Below, piece by piece: positions 7,617 to 16,977 of a stretch of DNA of 64,000 bases (positions are counted from its first letter, which is position 1; every line of letters starts with the position of its first letter). Source of the stretch: DTU015 sp964406505 (lineage in GTDB: Bacteria > Bacillota > Sulfobacillia > Fermentithermobacillales > Fermentithermobacillaceae); assembly GCA_964406505.1 (NCBI GenBank), contig CAYORX010000004.1, positions 43,894-107,893 on the forward strand, in the 5' to 3' direction. The position numbers were made by a program, and so were the translations under genes. Below the pieces are notes generated by a model. That model did no database searches. It was given only the letters and a program-made list of their open reading frames with translations, and had not been told where the DNA came from.

Positions 7617-8105
7617 ATGTCTATAGATTTAGAACTTGTAAAGATCGATAAACCGGAAAATCTAAATATGATCCTTGGACAATCGCACTTTATTAAATCG
7701 ATTGAAGATCTTTATGAAGCCATGGTAAACGTAGGTGGGGGCATAAAATTTGGCATTGCATTTCTGGAAGCAAGCGGTGCGTGTCTTGTGCGTAGTGCAG
7801 GCAACGACGATAATTTGATCAAGCTTGCAGAAAACAACGCTATGAATCTTGGTACAGGTCACGCTTTCGTTATTTTTATGGAAAACGGGTTTCCGATAAA
7901 CGTGATTAATAACATTAAAGCTGTTCCGGAAGTAGTTAATATTTTCTGTGCCACCGCTAACGAAGTACAAGTGATCGTCGCAAAGAGCAGCCAAGGACGC
8001 GGGATTTTGGGTGTGATTGACGGAAATCCACCTAAAGGGGTGGAAGACGAAAAAGATGTTCAAGCACGCAAGTCGTTTTTGCGTAAAATAGGATACAAAC
8101 TTTAA
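7617..8105 (+). CDS. Adenosine-specific kinase family protein
   Basis: A 162-residue protein matching the family first described in hyperthermophilic archaea as adenosine-specific kinase (formerly DUF355). Typical segments are LGQSHFIKSIEDLYEAM, KFGIAFLEASG, LVRSAGND, GHAFVIFMENGFPINVIN, VPEVVNIFCATAN and GRGILGVIDG. Length is at the family norm. GGGAGAGG lies before ATG 7617. It may be co-transcribed with the toxin-antitoxin-like pair 57 bases upstream and ends at a strong hairpin. The biochemical activity is established in few members, so the exact role here is uncertain. Confidence 0.88.
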   Translation: MSIDLELVKIDKPENLNMILGQSHFIKSIEDLYEAMVNVGGGIKFGIAFLEASGACLVRSAGNDDNLIKLAENNAMNLGTGHAFVIFMENGFPINVINNIKAVPEVVNIFCATANEVQVIVAKSSQGRGILGVIDGNPPKGVEDEKDVQARKSFLRKIGYKL

Positions 8106-8119
8106 ACTCAGCAAAACAA

Positions 8120-8158
8120 TAGGCCGCAGTCTAAGCCTTATGAACAGACAGCGGCCTA
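8120..8158. terminator. Bidirectional hairpin terminator
   Basis: Stem TAGGCCGC (8120-8127) with GCGGCCTA (8151-8158), extended by GTCT/AGAC after one mismatch, between the convergent adenosine-specific kinase and hbd genes. Confidence 0.65.
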
Positions 8159-8165
8159 CATAAGA

Positions 8166-9008
8166 TCAATATTTAAAAAATCCTCGTCGGGTTTTTCGCC
8201 CAAGGTGTCCTTTGTTCATCATCTGTTTAAGCAAGGGACACGGCTTATACTTTTCACCACCAAACTCTTTATCCAAAGTATCCATAATAGCGTAAAGCAC
8301 ATCTATACCGATTAAATCTGCCAGAGACAAAGGTCCTAAAGGATGATTGGCTCCCAGTTTCATTGCGGTATCAATATCTTCTGCTGAAGCGACTCCTTCC
8401 ATTAAAAGATAGACCGCTTCGTTAAGCATAGGGCATAGTAGACGGTTCACAACAAATCCCGGTGACTCTTTCACTATCACAGGGGTTTTACTTAACTGTT
8501 CGCATATTTCCCGGGCTTTTATAACAGTTTCATCACTAGTTTTCTCACCTTTAATTATCTCTACGAGTTTCATAGCAGGTACAGGGTTGAAAAAATGTAT
8601 TCCGAGAAAACGACTCGGATTATCAACAGACTCGGACATCTTAGTAATGGATAGGGAAGATGTGTTAGAACCTATTAACGCATTACTTCTGACAGAACTT
8701 GATATTTTTTTCAATACATCTTTTTTAACATCAAGATCTTCGTATACCGCTTCGATAGTTACCGAAACATTTTTAAGCATATTAAAATTATCAGAACAGC
8801 TAAGCCTCGCAAGCATAGATTTTTTTTCATCAGCAGTTATTCTTCTTCTTTCAACGCTTCCAGATAAGCTTCGTTTAAGACCTTCGTATCCTTTGTTTGC
8901 GAGTTCAACTGTCGAATCGAGCAAAATGACTTCATGACCAGCAGTTAAAAACGATTCTGCAATCCCCCTTCCCATAATACCGGCACCAACTACACCAATT
9001 TTTTCCAT
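8166..9008 (-). CDS. hbd: 3-Hydroxybutyryl-CoA dehydrogenase
   Basis: NAD(P)-dependent interconversion of acetoacetyl-CoA and 3-hydroxybutyryl-CoA in butyrate formation or beta-oxidation. The 280-residue protein begins MEKIGVVGAGIMGRGIA (Rossmann motif GAGIMG) and shows SNTSSLSIT, HFFNPVPAMKLVEII with the catalytic His, ESPGFVVNRLL and HPLGPLSLADLIG. The upstream in-frame Met at 9074 is rejected: AAGGGGGC precedes the ATG at 9008 and the Rossmann fold begins there. A crotonase gene lies far away at 42.9 kb; thiolase and acyl-CoA dehydrogenase are not in the window, so the pathway direction is open. Confidence 0.95.
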   Translation of the reverse strand: MEKIGVVGAGIMGRGIAESFLTAGHEVILLDSTVELANKGYEGLKRSLSGSVERRRITADEKKSMLARLSCSDNFNMLKNVSVTIEAVYEDLDVKKDVLKKISSSVRSNALIGSNTSSLSITKMSESVDNPSRFLGIHFFNPVPAMKLVEIIKGEKTSDETVIKAREICEQLSKTPVIVKESPGFVVNRLLCPMLNEAVYLLMEGVASAEDIDTAMKLGANHPLGPLSLADLIGIDVLYAIMDTLDKEFGGEKYKPCPLLKQMMNKGHLGRKTRRGFFKY

Positions 9009-9145
9009 GGCGTAAAAGCCCCCTTCCCATAACAAATTTTCTACGGCAAACCAATATCTTCCTGCTTTGGGCAATTCTTAACTGAACAGTTAACCGATAC
9101 AACATACAAAACAACGCGTGTAAAACCAAATGCACCTAACGATGT

Positions 9146-10174
9146 TTATGAAGATGCTGTTAAATCGTCTAAACAAATCGAGACGAACTTAAGCAATACA
9201 CGAAAGATACCTGCGAGAGGAACAGCAAGAAAAACCCCCCAACGACCGAAAATTTGACTTCCCGCTAAAACCGCAAATATTACCCACAAGGGATGTAATC
9301 CCACCCGCTCACCTGTTACTCGGGGAACCATCACGCTAGAGTCAAACCACTGTATAAATGCAATCAATCCTAAGGCCCAAAATCCTGTTGTAGGTGATTT
9401 CAAAAAGGCCACACAAATAAGTGGAATATTACCTATAGCGGGGCCCAAATACGGAATAAATTCGCCAAGCCCGCTCAACACGCCCAAAACCGCACCGTAT
9501 TTTAATTTGAGCGCTATGGTGACGAGCCAAACCATTATAGCTACAAATAACGCGATCAATGATTGCCCACGTATAAAACCTGCAAATACTCTATCAATAT
9601 CTTTTATTACGTTCATATAATGCAAAGGATACTCGGCCATTTTGATCGTAATCTTGTGTCTCCACATATTTATATCTCTAAGTATGTAATATGTGATCAT
9701 AGGCGTTAATAAAAGATACCAAATCACCTCAGCGGATAAAAAAACCATTTCAACGCTTTTTTCTCCATAAATAATAAACTGATTTTCAAGGTTAGAAATC
9801 GCGCTTGCAATACCATCTAAGAAGCTAGTGGGGATCTTAAATTGGCTTCCTATACCATATATGTTAGTCATAAAACGTTGAAAAATTTCTAGATGTCCTG
9901 GCATCGTTTCAGCAATATCTTGAAGATCTTTGACGAAGCCCGGTACAAAATACAAACTCGTCAACACGATGAAAATAAAAAGTGCGAAATAAACTAGATA
10001 TATGGCGACACTTCTTGACATGTTTCGTTTATGAAAAAAAGTTACAAAAGGTTCAAGCACATAGCTAAAAAACGCCGCGAGTACAAATGGTACAAATGCA
10101 CCGCGAGCTAAAAACCCGATTACAAATATGAAAACTAAAACGAGTCCGTAAAATATTATACCCTGTCGTCTAAT
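9146..10174 (-). CDS. AI-2E family transporter/permease, apparently without an AUG/GUG/UUG start
   Basis: A polytopic membrane protein of the AI-2 exporter superfamily (PerM/YtvI type), with several hydrophobic helices and the family-typical LSGLGEFIPYLGPAIG and PRVTGERVGLHPLWVIF. The first canonical start is GTG 10060, but the frame is open upstream of it. The upstream codons encode the missing first transmembrane helix (IIFYGLVLVFIFVIGFLARG) and the expected segment FVPFVLAAFFSYVLEPF. Between the in-frame TAG just upstream and 10060 there is no ATG, GTG or TTG. I placed the start at ATT 10174, 2 codons past the end of the upstream gene, with AGGAAGG about 16 bases before. A +1 frameshift from the upstream gene is the alternative. 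Family call is firm, start is not. Confidence 0.8.
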   Translation of the reverse strand: MRRQGIIFYGLVLVFIFVIGFLARGAFVPFVLAAFFSYVLEPFVTFFHKRNMSRSVAIYLVYFALFIFIVLTSLYFVPGFVKDLQDIAETMPGHLEIFQRFMTNIYGIGSQFKIPTSFLDGIASAISNLENQFIIYGEKSVEMVFLSAEVIWYLLLTPMITYYILRDINMWRHKITIKMAEYPLHYMNVIKDIDRVFAGFIRGQSLIALFVAIMVWLVTIALKLKYGAVLGVLSGLGEFIPYLGPAIGNIPLICVAFLKSPTTGFWALGLIAFIQWFDSSVMVPRVTGERVGLHPLWVIFAVLAGSQIFGRWGVFLAVPLAGIFRVLLKFVSICLDDLTASS

Positions 10175-10178
10175 TTTT

Positions 10179-10373
10179 TCAGCCCGAGAACCTTCCTGCC
10201 ATGTGTCCTATACCGGAATGTACTTTTTTCATTGCCTCATTTGCAACTCTGCCGATCGCGATTTTAGCTTCTTCCATAGGCGTTAGAGGTTTTCTTAACA
10301 TAATAACCAATCCTAAAACTATCCCCACCAGGGCTCCTATCACAAGCCCACCGCAAAATGTTCGGTTTTTCAT
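10179..10373 (-). CDS. Small membrane protein, YtxH-like
   Basis: A 64-residue protein with one N-terminal glycine-rich transmembrane helix (GGLVIGALVGIVLGLVIM) followed by a charged amphipathic helix (MEEAKIAIGRVANEAMKKV). This resembles YtxH/GvpP-type small membrane proteins of Bacillota, of unknown function. ATG 10373 has GGAG 12 bases upstream, a long spacing; in-frame upstream codons to 10460 are not domain-like. It directly precedes the AI-2E permease gene, whose reading frame begins at its stop codon. Confidence 0.65.
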   Translation of the reverse strand: MKNRTFCGGLVIGALVGIVLGLVIMLRKPLTPMEEAKIAIGRVANEAMKKVHSGIGHMAGRFSG

Positions 10374-10466
10374 TTCGAGGTACAACTCCTTTCTTCCGGC
10401 CACTATCCCAAAGGCGAAAGCACATTTAATTACCTTAATGCATAGACGTTTATAGACCATTTAAGA

Positions 10467-10739
10467 TCACATTTCCTGCACTGGCAACCGTGGGGTTTCA
10501 CCGTCAATTTGCAAGACATCTTGTAATCTAATACCGGACAGGGTCTCATTCAAATCACTGGCAAAACGGTGCTCCGATGTGTTCTCTAAACATTCAAGAA
10601 CGGCTGTTCCATCTATTTCCAGCCTATACACCCGTACACCATTTTCGTCAGATGAAAACTCGATACTGCAATTCCAACAATAGTACTGATGGTGTCCGAT
10701 TTTGCCTATAGATCTGCTTTTGCATTTCGGGCAAATCAT
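10467..10739 (-). CDS. Zinc-ribbon protein of unknown function
   Basis: A 90-residue protein with an N-terminal zinc ribbon: CPKC at residues 3-6 and CWNC at 21-24, followed by a beta-rich segment (VYRLEIDGTAVLECL) and a helical tail. I recognise no named family beyond the zinc ribbon. GAGGAGG precedes ATG 10739. It is the first of a close three-gene minus-strand group with the small membrane protein and the AI-2E permease. Confidence 0.7.
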   Translation of the reverse strand: MICPKCKSRSIGKIGHHQYYCWNCSIEFSSDENGVRVYRLEIDGTAVLECLENTSEHRFASDLNETLSGIRLQDVLQIDGETPRLPVQEM

Positions 10740-10812
10740 ACATATGCCTCCTCAACCGCTTATGATTGATTACAATTGCAAAAATTCATCATAAGGATTT
10801 TCCCCGAGCACG

Positions 10813-11859
10813 TTAATGATTATCCGCCAATGCAGTTTTAATTCGTCCGATTGCTTCATGGATATCATCAAAACACACGTCATTATGGGTAACCATTCTC
10901 ACAATGTTTGGCAAAGATGCATTGAATAAAACACCGTGCGCCTTCATAAAACCAGCGAATTCAAATTCATCCATCCCTATGCCTTGGGTGTTAACCATAA
11001 CCATATTAGTCTGCACAGTACTCATATCAATGCCTAGTCCTGGTATTTCGGCAAGACCGTTAGCGAGTACCTGCGCTTTTTCATGGTCTTCAGACAGACG
11101 TTGGGTCATTTTCTCCAATCCTATTATGCCGGCCGCAGCTAAAATGCCCGCTTGCCGCATTCCCCCACCTAATATCTTTCGGGATTTGCGAGCACGATCA
11201 ATAAATGCTTTAGAACCCACCACTAAAGAACCCGCTGGAGCGCACAATCCTTTAGATAAGCAAAATTGAATTGAATCTGCATATTGGGCGATTTGCTTTA
11301 CATCGACACCTAAGGCAGTCGCCGCATTAAAAATTCTAGCCCCATCGAGATGAACAGAAATATCCCGGGCCTTAGCGATCTCATATACGGATTGCATATT
11401 GTCTAACGGAATTACGCATCCTCCTGATCTGTTGTGAGTATTTTCTAGACAAATCAATGTCGTATTTGGAAAATGAATATTAACATTTCTTATAGCTGCT
11501 TCGACTTCATCAGGGTCCATGACGCCGTTTTTGCCGGAAATAGGTTTTATTTGGACTTGAGAAAGGATAGCGGGACCTGCAGCTTCGTACATGTAAATAT
11601 GGGCGTCAGATTCTAATATGATTTCATCGCCCCGGCTTGTCCACGCCATTATCGCTACCTGGTTTCCCATGGTTCCGGTAGGCACGAATAGCGCAGCCTC
11701 TTTACCTAACAAATCTGCACCCAAAGCTTCTAAACGGTTTATAGTCGGATCTTCCCCATAAACATCATCGCCAACCTTAGCTTTTGCCATCGCCTGACGC
11801 ATTTCGTCTGTCGGTAAAGTTACAGTGTCAGAACGTAAATCTATAATTTTTTCCTCCAA
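10813..11859 (-). CDS. ltaE: Low-specificity L-threonine aldolase
   Basis: A PLP enzyme cleaving L-threonine and allo-threonine to glycine and acetaldehyde. The 348-residue protein has the family signatures IDLRSDTVTLPT, VGDDVYGEDP, FVPTGTMGNQ, ENTHNRSGG, HLDGARIFNA and the PLP-lysine in FCLSKGLCAPAGS. Length matches the family (about 340). The TTG start at 11859 follows GGAGGGG. It is followed at 51 bases upstream in the same direction by a thioredoxin gene; co-transcription is possible. Confidence 0.93.
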   Translation of the reverse strand: MEEKIIDLRSDTVTLPTDEMRQAMAKAKVGDDVYGEDPTINRLEALGADLLGKEAALFVPTGTMGNQVAIMAWTSRGDEIILESDAHIYMYEAAGPAILSQVQIKPISGKNGVMDPDEVEAAIRNVNIHFPNTTLICLENTHNRSGGCVIPLDNMQSVYEIAKARDISVHLDGARIFNAATALGVDVKQIAQYADSIQFCLSKGLCAPAGSLVVGSKAFIDRARKSRKILGGGMRQAGILAAAGIIGLEKMTQRLSEDHEKAQVLANGLAEIPGLGIDMSTVQTNMVMVNTQGIGMDEFEFAGFMKAHGVLFNASLPNIVRMVTHNDVCFDDIHEAIGRIKTALADNH

Positions 11860-11910
11860 TTAGACCCCTCCACCCATTTCAAAAAATTATCTAATTCAAA
11901 CATAGCGTTT

Positions 11911-12261
11911 CTATACAAGTTTATGTACCCACTGGATAAATTCATCTTTGGTTCGGCCGTTAAATTTGTCCATAGGTTTTGCACCTTTGAACCCAATCAC
12001 CGTGGGCAAACTCAACACCCCAAACCTTTGCGCTAATGTGCTTTCTTCATCTACATTTACCTTAAAAAACCCAATTTTATTTCCATATGCATTTGATATA
12101 TCAGGTAGTGCTTGATCAATCATCGCCGAAAGACGCTTGCACGGCATGCACCATGGTGCCCAAAAATTCACAACGCAAGCATCGAAATTGAATAGTTGTT
12201 CGTGAAAAGCACCTGTTGTTATGTAATTCACCTTAATTCGGTTTGTTGATATTTGATCCAT
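11911..12261 (-). CDS. Thioredoxin-like protein with CMPC active site
   Basis: A 116-residue thioredoxin fold: VVNFWAPWCMPCKRL holds the active site with CMPC instead of the usual CGPC, KVNVDEE and the cis-Pro loop LPTVIGF follow. The residues between the cysteines tune redox potential, so this may be a specialised thioredoxin. ATG 12261 has AGGGGGAA upstream. It lies directly downstream of coaE on the same strand. Confidence 0.9.
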   Translation of the reverse strand: MDQISTNRIKVNYITTGAFHEQLFNFDACVVNFWAPWCMPCKRLSAMIDQALPDISNAYGNKIGFFKVNVDEESTLAQRFGVLSLPTVIGFKGAKPMDKFNGRTKDEFIQWVHKLV

Positions 12262-12316
12262 GAAATATTCCCCCTGACAAAAGGATGAAACACGGTTTCA
12301 TCCTTCAAACAATAGC

Positions 12317-12985
12317 TTAGAATTCATAGGTTCTAGAACGGCACTCCAATTTCCTGTTTAAGTCATACCACAATTTGAACACAATTTGCTGAGTCAATTC
12401 TTTGTTGCCTGTATTATCTATGACTTCATCAGCTAAAGCGATCTTTTGCATTAAATCCATTTGAGATTTAATTCGACGCATAGCTTCTTGGTCGGTGTAA
12501 CCATCTCGACGCTTAAGCCTTTCGATTTGAAGTTCCAAATTTATCTTAACGACCCACACTTCATCACAAATTTTATCTAATCTTGTTTCAAATAAAAGTG
12601 GCACATCTAACACCACGGATTTAAACAGGTTGTCGGAAATCAATTTTTGGTTTAATTCGTCAAGCGCGATGTGGATTCTCGCTGTCACAAGTGGATGTAC
12701 AATAGAATTAATGGCATTTAAAGATTGTTTATCGTTAAAAACGATTTGACCTAACTTATTACGATCTAAACTTCCATCAAAAAGCACTATCTGGCTTCCG
12801 AATATTTCCACCAACTTCGAAAAGCCTATAGTCCCAGGTAAGGTAACTTCATGCGCTACTTTATCTGCATCTATAATATGAGCCCCAAGTCTGGCTAGAA
12901 AATCGGAAACAGTACTTTTTCCCGTAGCTATGCCTCCCGTAAGCCCTACTATATAAAGGTTGGACCACAAATTACCGTCACACAT
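12317..12985 (-). CDS. coaE: Dephospho-CoA kinase
   Basis: Last step of coenzyme A synthesis: phosphorylation of the 3'-hydroxyl of dephospho-CoA. The 222-residue P-loop kinase shows GLTGGIATGKSTV (Walker A), IIDADKVAHEV, VLDVPLLFET and RLKRRDGYTDQEAMRRI. It overlaps the end of polA by eight bases, in the form ATGTGTGA, so translation is probably coupled; GGAG lies 12 bases upstream. The polA-coaE order is common in Bacillota. Confidence 0.95.
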   Translation of the reverse strand: MCDGNLWSNLYIVGLTGGIATGKSTVSDFLARLGAHIIDADKVAHEVTLPGTIGFSKLVEIFGSQIVLFDGSLDRNKLGQIVFNDKQSLNAINSIVHPLVTARIHIALDELNQKLISDNLFKSVVLDVPLLFETRLDKICDEVWVVKINLELQIERLKRRDGYTDQEAMRRIKSQMDLMQKIALADEVIDNTGNKELTQQIVFKLWYDLNRKLECRSRTYEF

Positions 12986-15686
12986 CGGCCCAATTATCTC
13001 CTACCTTAATATCGACTTTCAAAGGCACTTTAAGTTTCATTACGCCTTCCATTTCCTGTTTTATAATCTGTTTCATGTAGTCTTTTTCCTCAGGAGATAT
13101 TTCAAATATAAGTTCATCGTGAACTTGCAATATCATTCTTGAACTTAGATTTTCGTCGGTAATTCTTTTGTAAATTCGTACCATAGCAAGTTTGATAAGA
13201 TCAGCGGCACTGCCTTGAATAGGAGTGTTAATAGCTGTTCTTTCAGCAAATCCTCGTCTCACGCTATGTCGTGCATTTATATCAGGTATAAACCTTCTTC
13301 TACCCAAAATGGTAGTAACATAGCTGGTCTTTCTTGCTTGAGCGATCATTTTGTCCATATATTGCTTGACTAGCGGATATTTGAGAAAATATGATTCCAT
13401 AAACTGTCGCGCCTCATCTATTTGAACACCCGTGTTTCTAGCTAGCCCAAATTCAGATATACCATAGATGACTCCAAAATTTACTGCTTTAGCTTGGCTT
13501 CTTAAATCAGGTGTAACCTCCTGAGGTGAAACTCCAAATATTTCTGAAGCAGTTGTTTTGTGAATATCCTGATTGTGCTTAAACGCGTCAATCATGGTGT
13601 TATCACCTGACATATGTGCCATGACTCGAAGTTCAATTTGAGAATAGTCACAAGCCATAAACAGATAAGCGGAACGTGGTATAAATATACCTCTTATCGC
13701 TCTTCCCGATTCGGTTCTGACAGGTATGTTTTGCAAATTAGGTTCAGCACTTGAAAGTCTACCTGTAGCAGTAACTGTCTGGTGAAACGTGGAATGAATT
13801 CGCCCTGTAACAGGGTTAACCACCTTCTCTAACGGATCCAGATAAGTAGACTTGAGTTTAGAATAATGCCGATACTCTAAAATCTTATTTGGAAGCGGGT
13901 GAACCTCGCTTAGAATTTCCAAAACCTCTGCAGCGGTTGAATATCCGGTTTTAGTTTTCCTAATTGGCGTAAGTTCAAGTTTTTCAAACAAAATATAGCT
14001 GAGCTGCTTAGGCGAGCTAAGATTGAACTTCTCACCCGCAATTTCGTAAGCTTCCTCTTCTATTTTTGCTAACTTTAACTCAAATTGCTGCCTAAGCGCA
14101 GTTCCCTTCTGAAGATCTACCCCAATTCCCAACGTTTCCATGGATGCTAACACTTTTACCAAAGGAAATTCTACACGCTCGGCTAAATCCCATAGGTCAT
14201 TATCTTTCAATTCCTGTTTAAGTACATCTGCCAACTCAAATGAAAAATGAGCCCCTTCGGCCAAATGGGACAATAATGCCTTTTTACCCGCACCATTTAT
14301 TTTGTGGATCTGAGAGATGTCCATATCTGCTAATGATATGGGCTTGTTTAACATATCGCTCATCAAATCATCAAGTTTGTAGTTTGATCTAGTGGGATCT
14401 AGCAAATATGCTGCTACTAAAATATCAAACTCGAAACCTAAAAAATTAGTGTCTTTATGAAAACACAAATTGAAAAGCCACTTAAGATCGAAACCCAGTT
14501 TTTTAATATCGCCATTTTCTAAAATCGGACCTAAGTGATTCCACATCACGTCTTGATAAAAATCATCGGTCACAGTTGATTCGTCGTCAAAATGAATTAC
14601 GCAGGGCCGTTTTCCTGTAGAGATACCGATATATTTTGGCCAATGCAAATTACTGGAAGCATAATGAACGATTTCGTCAGAATTTGCGTATATCGATACT
14701 TGCTTTTCGTCAGCAATACGTCGGGCGAGGGTCTCCAATTTTTCTTCTGTATTTATGATCTCATAGTCTTTCACTGAACTCGTTGTTATCAACATTTCAT
14801 CTTGCGTGCTAGTATTTTCGTACTTATCCAGTCTTTTTATGAGACTGTGAAATTCAAGTCGATTGAACCAGCGCTTTGCCTTTTCTATGTCGAGTCCTTC
14901 CCATCTTGCGTCAGCTACGCTGACGTGACACGGTGCATTACAAACGATAGTCGCAAGCCGTTTAGAAAAGAAAGCAGTTTCTTTTTGGTCTCTTAAAAGT
15001 TTTTGCGTCCGCGGCGGGGAAACTTCATCTATGTTTGAATAGATTTGCTCAATATCGTCGTATTGGTTAAGTAATTTCGCCGCCGTTTTAGCTCCAACAC
15101 CTTTTACACCTGGGATATTGTCAGATGGATCGCCTACAAGAGCTTTGTAGTCGGGGATCTGTTTTGGCCAAACATCCATATCTTGCTTTACGGTTTCAGG
15201 GTCATATTGCTTCGTTTTTGAAATACCTTTTATGAAAAGAACTACCTTGCGACCGTCACCAACCAATTGTAGGCAATCGCGATCACCTGATAACACGCTT
15301 ACATCGAAACCTTTGGCGCTGTATTCACACGCCAAAGTACCTATAAGATCATCCGCTTCAAAACCGGGTAATTCTACAAATGCCAATCCAAGTTCTGCTA
15401 ACGTTTGTTTAAGCAGCGGCATTTGTTCTTTGAGATCTTCGGGAGTAGGCTTTCGAGTGCCCTTGTAATCTTTAAACTCAATGTGACGAAACGTAGGCGA
15501 TGGATGATCAAAAGCACAAATTATATGTTCAGGTTGAGTTTCCTCAACCAATTTAAGAAGCATGGTAAGAAATCCATAAACCGCTCCTGTAGGACTACCT
15601 TCACTCGTAGTAAGCGGCGGAAGCGCGTAAAAAGCCCTATAGGCTAAAGAATTAGCGTCAACCAGCAAAAGCTGTTTGCCGTCCAT
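12978..15686 (-). CDS. polA: DNA polymerase I
   Basis: A 902-residue family A polymerase for Okazaki-fragment processing and repair. The N-terminal 5' nuclease domain shows FDHPSPTFRH, GFEADDLIG, SGDRDCLQL and GDPSDNIPGVKGVG. The polymerase domain shows motif A DYSQIELRVMAHMSGD, motif B RSQAKAVNFGVIYGIS and motif C QVHDELIFE. The middle 3'-5' exonuclease domain lacks the DxE motif (the corresponding strand reads VSIYANSDE), so proofreading is probably absent, as in many Bacillota Pol I enzymes. ATG 15686 is preceded by GGGTGAC. Confidence 0.97.
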   Translation of the reverse strand: MDGKQLLLVDANSLAYRAFYALPPLTTSEGSPTGAVYGFLTMLLKLVEETQPEHIICAFDHPSPTFRHIEFKDYKGTRKPTPEDLKEQMPLLKQTLAELGLAFVELPGFEADDLIGTLACEYSAKGFDVSVLSGDRDCLQLVGDGRKVVLFIKGISKTKQYDPETVKQDMDVWPKQIPDYKALVGDPSDNIPGVKGVGAKTAAKLLNQYDDIEQIYSNIDEVSPPRTQKLLRDQKETAFFSKRLATIVCNAPCHVSVADARWEGLDIEKAKRWFNRLEFHSLIKRLDKYENTSTQDEMLITTSSVKDYEIINTEEKLETLARRIADEKQVSIYANSDEIVHYASSNLHWPKYIGISTGKRPCVIHFDDESTVTDDFYQDVMWNHLGPILENGDIKKLGFDLKWLFNLCFHKDTNFLGFEFDILVAAYLLDPTRSNYKLDDLMSDMLNKPISLADMDISQIHKINGAGKKALLSHLAEGAHFSFELADVLKQELKDNDLWDLAERVEFPLVKVLASMETLGIGVDLQKGTALRQQFELKLAKIEEEAYEIAGEKFNLSSPKQLSYILFEKLELTPIRKTKTGYSTAAEVLEILSEVHPLPNKILEYRHYSKLKSTYLDPLEKVVNPVTGRIHSTFHQTVTATGRLSSAEPNLQNIPVRTESGRAIRGIFIPRSAYLFMACDYSQIELRVMAHMSGDNTMIDAFKHNQDIHKTTASEIFGVSPQEVTPDLRSQAKAVNFGVIYGISEFGLARNTGVQIDEARQFMESYFLKYPLVKQYMDKMIAQARKTSYVTTILGRRRFIPDINARHSVRRGFAERTAINTPIQGSAADLIKLAMVRIYKRITDENLSSRMILQVHDELIFEISPEEKDYMKQIIKQEMEGVMKLKVPLKVDIKVGDNWADV

Positions 15687-15735
15687 ATCGCTGTCACCCC
15701 TAGATAGTATTTACGTTTTTAAATCATTTTTATGG

Positions 15736-16977
15736 TCAGGTCCGTTTTTGAAGCACACTTCTAATCCCAAAATACCCAAGTGCTAAAACCAAAACCATAG
15801 GAGCTATCTTGGCGGTGAACATAAACATATCCTGCCATGCTTTAAGAAAAGTTTTCCATATATTGGCCCAAGGTGATGGAATGGGTTGGCTAGCACCTTC
15901 TTCTATTATCGTCAAAGATAAAAATGACATGGCAGAAGATTTTTCTAACAAAGCTCGCCTTCCCTCCATACTTTCAATATCAGCTCTTACTCGAGACAGT
16001 TCCCCTTCTACCTGGAGCAATTCACCTACTGTTGACGCGTTCCCAAGGATTTGTAACAATCGTTGTTCTTGTTGAATTTTGTTTTGTGTCCTTGCGTTAA
16101 GATCTACATATTGTTCCGTAACATCTTCTACAGAACTGTCTGATCGGGTAACCTCACCGAAAGATGATATGTCTTCGATTGCCTTATCTAAATTTTCTGA
16201 TGGTACTCTCGCTGTCATATAAAAAACGGTTGATTTACGTTTGTCTTGAGACAATGACATAGAAGACGATTCAATATACCCCTGATTTGAGCGGACAACG
16301 TGTGTAGTTTGTTCTGAAACCGGACCTACTTCACCTCGTGAAACTTCAAGAGATAAGTTTGCACGTTTAATGAGTTTACGATCTACATCCATAACGTTCG
16401 CCATAATAAAATCGTTCATATCAGAAGACAAATTCAAGTCTGGTTGAATCAAGTGTTTTTGAGCTATATCGTAAGATTCATCTGGCGACTCAAACGACTC
16501 AGAGGCTGAAGGTGCCTGGATATTATCACCCATGGGGCCGAAATTCCTCATGCCTTCTGAAATACCTTGTGTAGTTTTGGGAAAACCATAACGGTTCACG
16601 AAAAATAACGTGCCCCCGGAAGAAATTATCATGATGACGAGACATGCCGCTATAACAAAACTTGCAGTTCTCAACTTCCCCCGCATTATGGATGGCATTT
16701 TAAAACCAGACCAAATGCGTTTAGACGAACCTATGTTTTTAAACTGCTTTTGATCATGAGTTTGGGTCACAGCACTCATAATTTGGGCATGTAATCGGCT
16801 TGGAAATTCAAGTTCGGGGAGAGACCTTAGAGCTGTTTTGACATGCTGGACACCTTCTAACTCGCGTCGGCAACGTTCACAACGTTCTAAATGTTCCTTG
16901 ACTAAATTATGGGTATCAGAATTTAGTTCCCCGTCTAAATACGATGACAAAAGTTCGGTAACATCACAGCAAGTCAT
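15736..16977 (-). CDS. Anti-sigma factor: zinc-finger domain plus DUF4349 sensor
   Basis: A 413-residue single-pass membrane protein. Residues 1-70 form an anti-sigma zinc finger (Cys3/Cys4, HLERCERC with the H-x3-C-x2-C pattern). A transmembrane helix (ASFVIAACLVIMIISSGG) follows near residue 110. The large outside part matches the DUF4349 pattern (RSNQGYIESSSMS, ARVPSENLDKAIEDI, YVDLNARTQNK, coiled coil EQRLLQILGNA to LEKSSAMSFLSLTI), and a last transmembrane helix lies near the C-terminus. It overlaps the sigma factor by ATGA, so the pair is made together and the protein should hold the sigma factor inactive until an envelope signal. Confidence 0.88.
   Translation of the reverse strand: MTCCDVTELLSSYLDGELNSDTHNLVKEHLERCERCRRELEGVQHVKTALRSLPELEFPSRLHAQIMSAVTQTHDQKQFKNIGSSKRIWSGFKMPSIMRGKLRTASFVIAACLVIMIISSGGTLFFVNRYGFPKTTQGISEGMRNFGPMGDNIQAPSASESFESPDESYDIAQKHLIQPDLNLSSDMNDFIMANVMDVDRKLIKRANLSLEVSRGEVGPVSEQTTHVVRSNQGYIESSSMSLSQDKRKSTVFYMTARVPSENLDKAIEDISSFGEVTRSDSSVEDVTEQYVDLNARTQNKIQQEQRLLQILGNASTVGELLQVEGELSRVRADIESMEGRRALLEKSSAMSFLSLTIIEEGASQPIPSPWANIWKTFLKAWQDMFMFTAKIAPMVLVLALGYFGIRSVLQKRT

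Noticed and set aside
7662..8114. 150-codon minus-strand frame
   Set aside because: Fully antisense to the adenosine-specific kinase gene, which has a ribosome site and a recognised family; the antisense product has no family features.
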